Origin: an uncultured Anaerococcus sp.
GTDB taxonomy: Bacteria; Bacillota; Clostridia; Tissierellales; Peptoniphilaceae
Direction: 5' to 3'
Assembly (NCBI RefSeq): GCF_947253225.1
Contig: NZ_CAMXYR010000080.1
Location: forward strand, 1-5,066
DNA: 5,066 nucleotides
This document shows positions 1 to 5,066 of this stretch, piece by piece. The notes under the pieces are model-generated. The model had not been told where the DNA came from and made no database searches. It saw nothing but the letters and a program-made list of their open reading frames with translations. The translations under genes were made by a program, and so were the position numbers. Position 1 is the stretch's first letter; every line of letters begins with the position of its first letter.

Positions 1-17
1 ATATTTTATAAATTTTT

Positions 18-43
18 CCTTGACCTTGGTTGAGGATTTTTTT
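18..43 (+). terminator. Intrinsic terminator of a gene upstream of the window
   Basis: Positions 18-25 pair with 28-35 as an eight-base-pair stem closed by a CUUG tetraloop, and an A then seven T residues (37-43) follow. Two of the pairs (21-32 and 22-31) are U-G wobbles that form only in RNA read from the + strand, and the T-tract lies on the same side. Both points indicate a + strand transcript ending here. The gene it serves lies left of the window. Confidence 0.65.
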
Positions 44-56
44 ATCTCTGAAGAAC

Positions 57-69
57 TTGGGTATATAAA
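57..69 (+). promoter_or_regulatory. Possible -10 region for the crotonase-family gene
   Basis: A TATATAAA run at 62-69, preceded by TTGGG, could be the -10 element for the gene starting at 99. No good -35 hexamer is visible 16-18 bases upstream, where the T-tract of the terminator lies. If this is the -10 element, the ATG at 69 would fall inside the promoter, which supports the later start. A similar TTGGGTATAAA stands ahead of the small membrane protein gene at 3334-3344. Confidence 0.35.
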
Positions 70-89
70 TGAAGAATGAAATTAAGAAT

Positions 90-93
90 GGAG
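90..93 (+). promoter_or_regulatory. Ribosome binding site deciding the start at 99
   Basis: GGAG lies five bases before the ATG at 99. The in-frame ATG at 69 has no comparable purine-rich site at the right distance. This makes 99 the preferred start and removes ten residues from the longest reading frame. Confidence 0.7.
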
Positions 94-98
94 ATACT

Positions 99-1136
99 AT
101 GATAAAAAGAGTAATTAAAGATAAAGTAGGAATAATTTATTTAGATAGGCCTAAAGTTATAAATGCTTTAAACCTTGACATGATTAGGCAAATTAGACAG
201 ATACTAGAGGAATGGGAAAATGACTGCAAGATAAGAGTTGTGTTATTTGATTCGCTTTGTGAGAAAGGATTTTGTTCTGGGGGTGATTTGAAAGAAGTCT
301 ACTATGATTATCTTTTGAATGAATCTTGTAATAATAAGGATGAATTTTTCAAAAAAGAGTTTGAACTTGACAAATATCTCATGACCTACAAAAAGCCTGT
401 AATTAGCCATTGGTTTGGAATAACTATGGGTGGCGGAATTGGACTTACTATTCACTCGGACCTAATAATAACTGACGAAACTGTAAATTGGGCTATGCCA
501 GAGACCAGACTTGGTTTTGTACCAGATGTAGCAGTAGGAAAGAACCTATCAGACCTTCCTCAAGCCTTGGGTCAATACTTGGGACTTTGTGGTGAGAGTT
601 TAGGAGCAAGCGACCTAGTAGAATATGGATTATGTGATTACAAGATAAATTCTAAAGACTACAATAATATTATAGATAATTTGTTTAGGTTGTCTAATGA
701 ATATGAAGAAGATAGATTGGTGGGAGAATTTAGAAAAGTGTTGGAGAAGTATACTGACAAGGAGGAAATTTCAAAAATAAAGCCCGTAAAACCGCTAATA
801 GATAAATATTTTTCCTATGAAAGATTAGATAAAATAATTGAAAATTTGAAGAATGATATAGGTAATGATTTTGCAAGCAAAACTTATGAAAACTTATCAA
901 GAAGATTTCCTTTGATGCTTGCTGTTCAGTTCAAAAAGTATTTTATATGCAAAAACCTAACTCCCCAACAAACGATTGACTTAGACTATAAAATTCTTAA
1001 CTATGCTGTTAAAATCGGTTCTATGGAAGAAGGGATAAGGGCAACGCTTATTGATAAGGATTCAAAAGCCAACTGGCAAGTAAAGAATATAGAAGATGTT
1101 GATTATAAAGAAGTTGACAAGATTTTGGGAATTTAA
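99..1136 (+). CDS. 3-hydroxyisobutyryl-CoA hydrolase-like protein (enoyl-CoA hydratase/isomerase superfamily)
   Basis: A 345-residue cytoplasmic enzyme of the crotonase fold, most like 3-hydroxyisobutyryl-CoA hydrolases, which release 3-hydroxyisobutyrate from its CoA thioester in valine breakdown. Visible motifs are FCSGGD (58-63) and GITMGGGIGL (107-116), which build the oxyanion hole, then MPETRLGFVPD (133-143). By recalled human HIBCH numbering, the four substrate-contact positions align with E87, G112, E135 and D143, all conserved. The C-terminal EEGIRATLIDKD (310-321) followed by W326 is typical of this hydrolase branch and absent from plain enoyl-CoA hydratases. The length fits bacterial members. 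One oddity is AV at 145-146, directly after PDV, where relatives usually have glycines. No other valine-pathway gene is nearby, so the natural substrate is unproven; another short hydroxyacyl- or enoyl-CoA is possible. The start at 99 was chosen from the GGAG at 90-93; a start at 69 is possible but weaker. Confidence 0.85.
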   Translation: MIKRVIKDKVGIIYLDRPKVINALNLDMIRQIRQILEEWENDCKIRVVLFDSLCEKGFCSGGDLKEVYYDYLLNESCNNKDEFFKKEFELDKYLMTYKKPVISHWFGITMGGGIGLTIHSDLIITDETVNWAMPETRLGFVPDVAVGKNLSDLPQALGQYLGLCGESLGASDLVEYGLCDYKINSKDYNNIIDNLFRLSNEYEEDRLVGEFRKVLEKYTDKEEISKIKPVKPLIDKYFSYERLDKIIENLKNDIGNDFASKTYENLSRRFPLMLAVQFKKYFICKNLTPQQTIDLDYKILNYAVKIGSMEEGIRATLIDKDSKANWQVKNIEDVDYKEVDKILGI

Positions 1137-1182
1137 GAAAATTTATTTCTAGTTAATCAGGATTCATTTATTATGTGTAAGG

Positions 1183-1194
1183 AAGAATATTCTT
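1183..1194. repeat. Perfect 12-bp palindrome before the acyltransferase gene
   Basis: AAGAATATTCTT is a perfect palindrome in the 72-base gap between the crotonase-family gene and the acyltransferase gene, just upstream of the ribosome binding site. Its stem would be only about four pairs once a loop forms, so it is a poor terminator despite the Ts after it. It could be a protein binding site or chance in AT-rich DNA. I see no convincing promoter or terminator in this gap. Confidence 0.3.
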
Positions 1195-1208
1195 TTTGAG
1201 GAGTTAAT

Positions 1209-2333
1209 ATGAATGAAAATAATAGAGTGAAAAGAGATATCGGGCTTGATTTTACTAGAATTTTTGCATTTTTTTCAGTAGTATCAGTGCACTTTTTTCT
1301 TAATACAGACTTCTACAAAAGACCTATTAATGGAGTAAAAATGCAAATGCTTGTAGGAGCTAGAACATTTTTTATGGTATGTGTACCTTTGTTTCTACTA
1401 TTGACCGGATATTTGCAAGGAGGAAAGAAAATAGATTTAACTAAGCGTGGAATAGTCTCTTATTATAAAAAACTAAGACCAATTCTTATTAGATACATTC
1501 TATCTATGCTTCTAGTTTATTTATTTCTTATATTAGCACACAGAGAAGATTTTAGTATAAAAAATATTTTGTACGGAACACTGGGATTTAAGCATTATGC
1601 CTGGTATGTGAATATGTATATTGGTTTGTTTTTGCTGACTCCTTTTTTAAATATAATATGGAATGAAATAGAAGGTAAATCCGTTCATCTTATTCTTGTA
1701 TTGGTTTTTGCATCACTTACTATTCTTCCTTCAATATTTAATATATACGATTTAAACTCATTTGCTGGTATATTTGCTAAATTTGATGGAAAAAAAATTG
1801 TTCACCTAATTCCAGATTGGTGGATTAATTTGTTCCCGATAACTTATTATTTTATTGGAGCTTATATTAGCAAGTATGTGAGAATCAAAAGCTTAGATAC
1901 CATTAAAATTCTAACTTTATTGGTTGGAAGTGTGATATTATCAAGTATTTATAATGTGTTTAGAGCACATGGAGGTAACTTTGTATCCCAATATTGGAAT
2001 AGTTGGGGGAGTTTTGAAAATACGTTAAATGCTGTATTAGTTTTTTTGCTAATAAATAAGCTAAGTCCCAGTAGGGTAGGGATTAGTTTTGGCAAGGTGA
2101 TTGGCAAAATTTCATCGCTAACTTTCTCAGCGTATTTGATTTCAGCCATGACTGATAAGTTTGTTTACGCTTACTTAAATAGTCTCCGACCAAGCATAAT
2201 CTATTCTTATAAATATTATCCAATAGTAGTAACTGTATCTGCTTTAACATCTTTAATACTTGCCGGATTTGTTGAAATAATCGCAAAATATATAGATAGA
2301 AAATATCCTAGTAAAAAAGTAGAAATCTATTGA
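1209..2333 (+). CDS. Membrane acyltransferase, acyltransferase-3 family (OafA/WecH-like O-acyltransferase)
   Basis: A 374-residue integral membrane protein of the acyltransferase-3 family. These proteins move acetyl or other acyl groups from a cytoplasmic donor onto sugars of cell-surface polymers or other acceptors. The family signature R-x10-H is present in the first helix (R17 to H28, preceded by GLDFTR). It is followed by a VPLFLLLTGYL segment (59-69) and WYVNMYIGLFLLTPFLN (132-148), both characteristic of the family. About ten hydrophobic segments can be picked out, near 13-31, 49-69, 92-110, 130-150, 158-178, 204-222, 231-250, 271-285, 297-318 and 335-358. There is no C-terminal SGNH esterase domain, so it is the membrane module alone. 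GAGGAG at 1198-1203, five bases before the ATG, fixes the start. No glycosyltransferase or polymer gene is nearby, so the acceptor cannot be named. Antisense reading frames inside it are shadows. Confidence 0.85.
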   Translation: MNENNRVKRDIGLDFTRIFAFFSVVSVHFFLNTDFYKRPINGVKMQMLVGARTFFMVCVPLFLLLTGYLQGGKKIDLTKRGIVSYYKKLRPILIRYILSMLLVYLFLILAHREDFSIKNILYGTLGFKHYAWYVNMYIGLFLLTPFLNIIWNEIEGKSVHLILVLVFASLTILPSIFNIYDLNSFAGIFAKFDGKKIVHLIPDWWINLFPITYYFIGAYISKYVRIKSLDTIKILTLLVGSVILSSIYNVFRAHGGNFVSQYWNSWGSFENTLNAVLVFLLINKLSPSRVGISFGKVIGKISSLTFSAYLISAMTDKFVYAYLNSLRPSIIYSYKYYPIVVTVSALTSLILAGFVEIIAKYIDRKYPSKKVEIY

Positions 2334-2358
2334 CAATGCTTTTCTAAAGTGCTATAAC
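2330..2358 (+). promoter_or_regulatory. Strong sigma-A-type promoter for the flavoprotein gene
   Basis: A consensus -35 TTGACA (2330-2335) and a -10 TATAAC (2353-2358) are separated by exactly 17 bases. A TG one base before the -10 (2350-2351) makes it an extended -10. The -35 overlaps the TGA stop of the acyltransferase gene (2331-2333). Transcription should start near 2365, giving a leader of about 27 bases. The match is good enough to expect strong, possibly constitutive, expression. Confidence 0.8.
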
Positions 2359-2391
2359 AGTTATGTGAAATAATCTTATTGGAGGAGTTAA

Positions 2392-3267
2392 ATGAAAGAT
2401 TTAATTATAATAGGAGCCGGTCCTTGCGGAGTTTCTGCAGCACTTTATGCTCAATCTAGGGGATGCGACTTAACAATATTTGAGAAAGAACAAGTTGGAG
2501 GACTAATAGGAAAAGTCTCCAAGGTAAGCCATTATACATCAGTTATTGTAGATGAGGATGGAGAAAGCTTTAGAAAAAGATTAGAAAATCAAATTAAAGC
2601 CTATGGACTTGATTTAAGATATGAAGAAGTAACTAAGCTTGAAAAGAAAGATGCTTATTTCTTAGTAACAACAAATAAGGGTTCTTATGAAGCCAAAAAA
2701 GTAATAGTTGCAGCAGGCTCCACTCCAAAAGAACTTGACCTTGATAGCAAAGGATATGAAATAGCTCATTGGGCTAGGGGAAGCGAAGAAAGGGTTTCAG
2801 GAAAAGTTGTCCTTGTAAATGGTGGTTCTGATGGTGCTTGTAAGGAGGCTCTTTATCTATCAAAATTTGCTAAGGAAGTTCATATAATTCAAAATCAAGA
2901 AGCTCTTATGTGTATTAATGAATTTAGAAAACAAATAGAAGCAAGTTCAAATATTACTGTTCATACTGGCGTCTCTCTTACTTCTATCGACAAAGATGGA
3001 GACCATGTTTGCAAGGCTTCTTTATCAAATGGCGAAGAAATCAAGTCTCAAGAAGGACTTGAGGTATTTGCAATGATTGGTCAATATCCTAATACTGGAT
3101 TTATTGATATCGACTTAAGCAAAAATGACCTTGGTTTTATAGTTTCAGATATTAAAACACCGATTGAAGGTTTATTTGTAGCGGGAGATATCAGGGTTAA
3201 GGCAGTAAAACAGGTAGCTACAGCAGTTAACGATGGAGCCTTAGCAGGTATTGAGGCTAGCAAGTAG
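2392..3267 (+). CDS. Thioredoxin-reductase-fold FAD oxidoreductase lacking the CxxC redox pair
   Basis: A 291-residue soluble flavoprotein of the pyridine nucleotide-disulfide oxidoreductase superfamily. The FAD dinucleotide fold is GAGPCG (8-13) with an acidic E31 after the second strand, followed by VGGLIGK (35-41). A second nucleotide fold is GGSDGA (144-149), IGQYPNTGF follows (229-237), and the C-terminal flavin motif is VAGDIR (263-268) with KQVATAVNDGALAG (273-286). Length and order match low-molecular-weight thioredoxin reductases, but the CxxC expected near 125-131 is replaced by AHWARGSE, so it cannot reduce thioredoxin in the usual way. The HRR-type arginines that bind the NADPH phosphate are replaced by HIIQNQE (164-170). 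A ferredoxin- or flavodoxin-linked reductase, an NADH-dependent enzyme, or another electron-transfer flavoprotein is therefore more likely; the true partner is unknown. It has its own promoter, a GGAGGAG ribosome binding site at 2381-2387 and a terminator, so it is probably transcribed alone. Confidence 0.8.
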   Translation: MKDLIIIGAGPCGVSAALYAQSRGCDLTIFEKEQVGGLIGKVSKVSHYTSVIVDEDGESFRKRLENQIKAYGLDLRYEEVTKLEKKDAYFLVTTNKGSYEAKKVIVAAGSTPKELDLDSKGYEIAHWARGSEERVSGKVVLVNGGSDGACKEALYLSKFAKEVHIIQNQEALMCINEFRKQIEASSNITVHTGVSLTSIDKDGDHVCKASLSNGEEIKSQEGLEVFAMIGQYPNTGFIDIDLSKNDLGFIVSDIKTPIEGLFVAGDIRVKAVKQVATAVNDGALAGIEASK

Positions 3268-3273
3268 AAATTT

Positions 3274-3310
3274 AAGTGGTATCGTAAAGTTTTTTACGAC
3301 CACTTTTTTT
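3274..3310 (+). terminator. Intrinsic terminator after the flavoprotein gene
   Basis: AAGTGG (3274-3279) and TCGTAAA (3282-3288) pair with TTTACGA (3293-3299) and CCACTT (3300-3305), leaving a two-base TA bulge on the left arm and a GTTT loop. A run of seven T residues (3304-3310) follows directly. It starts seven bases after the stop codon and should end transcription from 2330. Confidence 0.9.
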
Positions 3311-3313
3311 AAT

Positions 3314-3344
3314 TTGATATATGAAAACCTTATTTGGGTATAAA
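3314..3344 (+). promoter_or_regulatory. Possible promoter for the small membrane protein gene
   Basis: TTGATA (3314-3319) and TATAAA (3339-3344) are fair -35 and -10 matches but stand 19 bases apart, longer than the optimum. Because a strong terminator ends just before, a promoter is expected here for the next gene. The site is therefore plausible though not strong. Confidence 0.4.
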
Positions 3345-3356
3345 TTTTACAAGAAT

Positions 3357-3361
3357 GGAGG
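3357..3361 (+). promoter_or_regulatory. Ribosome binding site deciding the start at 3367
   Basis: GGAGG sits five bases before the ATG at 3367. The in-frame alternatives at 3334 (TTG) and 3355 (ATG, which overlaps this site) have no such element, so the 87-residue form is preferred. Confidence 0.75.
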
Positions 3362-3366
3362 CTATT

Positions 3367-3630
3367 ATGAAAAAAATAAAGGTGAGTATGGTGGCTTTCT
3401 TGCTAGGTATTTTAGCTCTAGCCTTATCTTTAATTGTACCGCCAGAAATCCTAAGTCCATATACAAATTTAAGACCAATTGGGTTAACCACCTTATATAT
3501 TTGCCCGATATTAGGAATAATTGGGATCTTATTCGCAATAAAAGAAAAAGCTTTATTTTTTGGGCTAGCAAATATTCTGCTAATACTAGCTTTTCCACTT
3601 GTAATGTTTATAGGATATAGAATTTTATAG
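3367..3630 (+). CDS. Small hypothetical membrane protein with three predicted helices
   Basis: An 87-residue protein I do not recognise. After a short basic start (MKKIK) it has three hydrophobic segments near 7-24, 39-57 and 63-83. A short PPEILSPYTNLRP loop separates the first two and a charged AIKEKA turn separates the second and third. By the positive-inside rule the N-terminus is probably cytoplasmic. It has one cysteine (46) and no catalytic motif. GGAGG at 3357-3361, five bases before the ATG, selects this start; the longer frame from a TTG at 3334 would begin on the proposed -10 element. A competing + strand frame at 3321-3620 lacks a ribosome binding site and membrane character and is not credible. 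The gene lies between a terminator and the hotdog thioesterase gene, with which it may be co-transcribed (58-base gap). No function can be assigned. Confidence 0.75.
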   Translation: MKKIKVSMVAFLLGILALALSLIVPPEILSPYTNLRPIGLTTLYICPILGIIGILFAIKEKALFFGLANILLILAFPLVMFIGYRIL

Positions 3631-3635
3631 AATTT

Positions 3636-3668
3636 TTGGTTTGTGATGAATGCCCACAAGCTAGTTTT
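3636..3668 (+). terminator. Weak hairpin between the small membrane protein and hotdog genes
   Basis: Bases 3636-3645 can pair with 3655-3664 over ten positions, three of them G-U wobbles, with a nine-base loop and only four T residues after (3665-3668). It resembles a weak terminator or an mRNA-processing or attenuation hairpin. I see no promoter between it and the next gene, whose ribosome binding site starts at 3677, so full termination here would leave that gene untranscribed. Partial readthrough is the likelier reading. Confidence 0.3.
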
Positions 3669-3688
3669 AATCAATCAGGAGAAAGAAA

Positions 3689-4171
3689 ATGAAAGAACTT
3701 AAAAAAATAGCAATTCAAGATACCTATGGCGAGAGATTTAGAAATTGTTGGGGATGTGGTACAGAGAATCCTAGTGGCTTACACTTAAAATCATATCCGA
3801 GTGAAGATGGTAAGACTTGTTACACTGAAATCATTCCAGATAAGGTATATACAGGAGGCGTACCACATAACTTATTTGGTGGAATGATAGCTATGATTTT
3901 TGATTGCCATGGTACAGCATCAGCTGCATTTTTCAAGCTTAAAGAACAAGGATTAGATCTTAACGAAGATACAATAATTGGTAGATTTATTACAGCTAGA
4001 CTTGAAATAGACTACAAAAAACCAACTCCTATGGGTGAAGTTGTAAAAGTAATAGCAAGACCTGTAGAAATTGGTCAAAGAAAAGTCATTGTTGAAATGC
4101 AAATGTATGCCAAGGATGAACTAAGAGCTCAGGCAAAAATTGTTGCTGTTGGTGTTAAAGATAATATGTAA
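3689..4171 (+). CDS. PaaI-type hotdog-fold acyl-CoA thioesterase
   Basis: A 160-residue cytoplasmic protein of the PaaI/THEM4-like hotdog thioesterases, which hydrolyse acyl-CoA thioesters to free acid and CoA and usually act as dimers or tetramers. The N-terminus has the CWGCG...NP.GL signature (C20, C23, N27, P28, G30) common in one branch of the family. The central helix region reads PHNLFGGMIAMIFDCHGTASA (59-79). D72 and the following C-H match a branch with a DCH motif, while the histidine of the usual HGG is replaced by F63 and a histidine sits three residues earlier (H60). The strand with ARLEIDYKKPTPMGE (103-117) is the typical substrate-binding edge. A ribosome binding site AGGAG at 3677-3681, seven bases before ATG, fixes the start. 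Substrate length cannot be told; a housekeeping or aromatic/short acyl-CoA role is possible. It probably depends on readthrough from the membrane protein gene upstream. Confidence 0.8.
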   Translation: MKELKKIAIQDTYGERFRNCWGCGTENPSGLHLKSYPSEDGKTCYTEIIPDKVYTGGVPHNLFGGMIAMIFDCHGTASAAFFKLKEQGLDLNEDTIIGRFITARLEIDYKKPTPMGEVVKVIARPVEIGQRKVIVEMQMYAKDELRAQAKIVAVGVKDNM

Positions 4172-4187
4172 TTATTCATAATAACCC

Positions 4188-4218
4188 TTGACTAAGCCCT
4201 AAGGGTCAGCCTTATAAT
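4188..4218 (+). promoter_or_regulatory. MerR-type promoter with 19-bp spacer, probably autoregulated
   Basis: A near-consensus -35 TTGACT (4188-4193) and a perfect -10 TATAAT (4213-4218) are 19 bases apart. This over-long spacer is the hallmark of promoters that MerR-family proteins twist into an active shape. The spacer region holds interrupted palindromes, TGAC-N12-GTCA (4189-4192 and 4205-4208) and CCCTAAGGG (4197-4205), that could form the operator. The next gene encodes a MerR protein, so self-regulation is the natural inference. Confidence 0.8.
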
Positions 4219-4237
4219 TTCATTAAAGGAGGCTCTT

Positions 4238-5066
4238 ATGTATATAAATGAAGTAATAAAAATAACAGGCCTTAGTAGGAAAGCTCTTGCTTATTACGAA
4301 GAAAAGGGATTAGTGATACCTTCAAGGCAAGATAATGGTTATAGGACTTATGACAAAGAGGATGTAGAAAATCTTCAAAAAATATCTCTACTTAAAGATT
4401 TAGACCTTAATATTAGTGAAATCAAAGACTTTATGACTAATCAAAAAATATCGTCCTCTTTGCTTAGAGAAAGGCAGGAGAGGATAGAAAGAAGTATTAA
4501 ACAAAATGACCTTATAAAAAAGATAATTGATGGATATGAGGTAAGCGAAATCGAGGTTGAGATTAAAAAATTAGAGAGAAATTTGACAATTTATGACAGG
4601 TTGACGAGAATCTTTCCAGGATATTTTGGTCAAGCGATATTTGCCTCATACAAACCATTCTTGGAAACTATTTTAAACGATGATAATAACAAGTCCTTTG
4701 AAAGATACATCAACTACCTTGATTCACTAGAAGAGATTCCCTTTAGTGAGGAGGAGAAAAAATATATAGAAAATATTAGTAGAGATATTGATAAGGAATG
4801 TCTTGATGATATTAACCAGAAAAAAATTGCTGCGATAGATGATTATCAAAAATGGACTGAGGATAATGAAGAATTTATCAAAGCTTATAAGGAATACTTA
4901 GAAAGTGATGACTATAAAAAATCATTAGGAAAAACAATAAGAGAAAAAATAGAAAAATATTTCAGAGATAATAACTACTATGAAATAGCAATTCCATTAA
5001 TTAGAGATTTTGCACCTAAATATGATGCTTATTACAAAAAATTATTGGAAATAGATACATTTAATT
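4238..5066 (+). CDS. MerR-family transcriptional regulator with a long C-terminal region (3' end beyond window)
   Basis: An open frame of 276 codons that runs off the right edge without a stop. The N-terminal 70 residues are a MerR DNA-binding domain: YINEVIKITGLSRKALAYYEEKGLV (2-26) holds the helix-turn-helix, and R30 with NGYRTY (33-38) forms the wing that contacts the promoter. A charged stretch near 76-118 fits the dimerising antiparallel coiled coil. The remaining 158 or more residues, starting with RIFPGYFGQAIFASYKPFL (124-142), are rich in charged helices and should sense a ligand. I see neither the GyrI-like nor the TipAS pattern, nor the paired cysteines of metal sensors (one cysteine, C188), which argues for an organic ligand. 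The start is secured by AAAGGAGG at 4225-4232, five bases before ATG. It probably activates its own 19-bp-spacer promoter and perhaps genes to the right. Confidence 0.88.
   Translation, partial: MYINEVIKITGLSRKALAYYEEKGLVIPSRQDNGYRTYDKEDVENLQKISLLKDLDLNISEIKDFMTNQKISSSLLRERQERIERSIKQNDLIKKIIDGYEVSEIEVEIKKLERNLTIYDRLTRIFPGYFGQAIFASYKPFLETILNDDNNKSFERYINYLDSLEEIPFSEEEKKYIENISRDIDKECLDDINQKKIAAIDDYQKWTEDNEEFIKAYKEYLESDDYKKSLGKTIREKIEKYFRDNNYYEIAIPLIRDFAPKYDAYYKKLLEIDTFN

Noticed and set aside
18..35. The dyad CCTTGACC...GGTTGAGG as a MerR operator with TTGACC as -35
   Set aside because: No usable -10 lies 19 bases downstream. The two mismatched positions of the DNA dyad are exactly G-U wobbles in + strand RNA and a T-tract follows, which fits an intrinsic terminator better.
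69..98. Ten-residue N-terminal extension of the crotonase-family protein from the ATG at 69
   Set aside because: It lacks a ribosome binding site, would overlap the likely -10 element, and adds residues outside the conserved fold, whereas the ATG at 99 has a well-placed GGAG.
3321..3620. A 99-codon + strand frame overlapping the small membrane protein gene
   Set aside because: It begins only about ten bases after the terminator T-tract, has no ribosome binding site and no coherent protein character. The frame starting at 3367 has a good site and a clean membrane pattern.
3330..3674. Antisense frames opposite the small membrane protein (also 3365-3598)
   Set aside because: They mirror the hydrophobic coding strand and have no ribosome binding site or promoter on the minus strand. 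The same holds for antisense frames at 243-455, 1949-2149, 2083-2286 and 3081-3263.
4185..4205. CCCTT...AAGGG after the thioesterase gene as an intrinsic terminator
   Set aside because: No T-tract follows, the arms are only five bases, and the region is better explained as the MerR promoter and operator.
1..5066. CRISPR array, tRNA or rRNA gene, insertion sequence ends, riboswitch
   Set aside because: No regularly spaced direct repeats, cloverleaf, conserved rRNA blocks, transposase or long structured leader could be seen on either strand; the gaps between genes are all about 100 bases or shorter.

Overview
This is an AT-rich, densely coded stretch with every gene on the + strand. Strong GGAGG-type ribosome binding sites, frequent AGA/AGG/ATA codons and T-tracted intrinsic terminators point to a low-GC Gram-positive bacterium. 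An anaerobic, fermentative Clostridia/Tissierellia relative (Anaerococcus or Peptoniphilus type) would fit, but that placement is inference from style and not from a marker gene.

Layout. A probable intrinsic terminator for a gene left of the window (18-43) is followed by a 3-hydroxyisobutyryl-CoA hydrolase-like crotonase (99-1136). Next come a ten-helix membrane acyltransferase of the acyltransferase-3 family (1209-2333) and, behind its own strong promoter, a thioredoxin-reductase-fold flavoprotein (2392-3267) that ends in a clear terminator (3274-3310). After that lie a small three-helix membrane protein (3367-3630), a PaaI-type hotdog thioesterase (3689-4171), and a MerR-family regulator (4238 to the window edge, no stop reached). 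The regulator sits behind a promoter with the 19-bp spacer typical of MerR-controlled promoters.

How the genes relate. I do not see one pathway. Two genes, the crotonase-fold hydrolase and the hotdog protein, probably act on acyl-CoA thioesters, but other units and a terminator lie between them. The flavoprotein appears to be a single-gene transcription unit. The MerR gene probably regulates itself and possibly genes beyond the right edge.

I found no convincing new multi-gene system, and no CRISPR array, tRNA, rRNA or insertion sequence. The points most worth a second look are the flavoprotein, which lacks both the CxxC redox pair and the arginine pair used for NADPH; the variant active-site motif of the hotdog protein; and the MerR protein, whose long C-terminal part I cannot assign to a known ligand-binding domain. 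No gap between genes exceeds about 100 bases.
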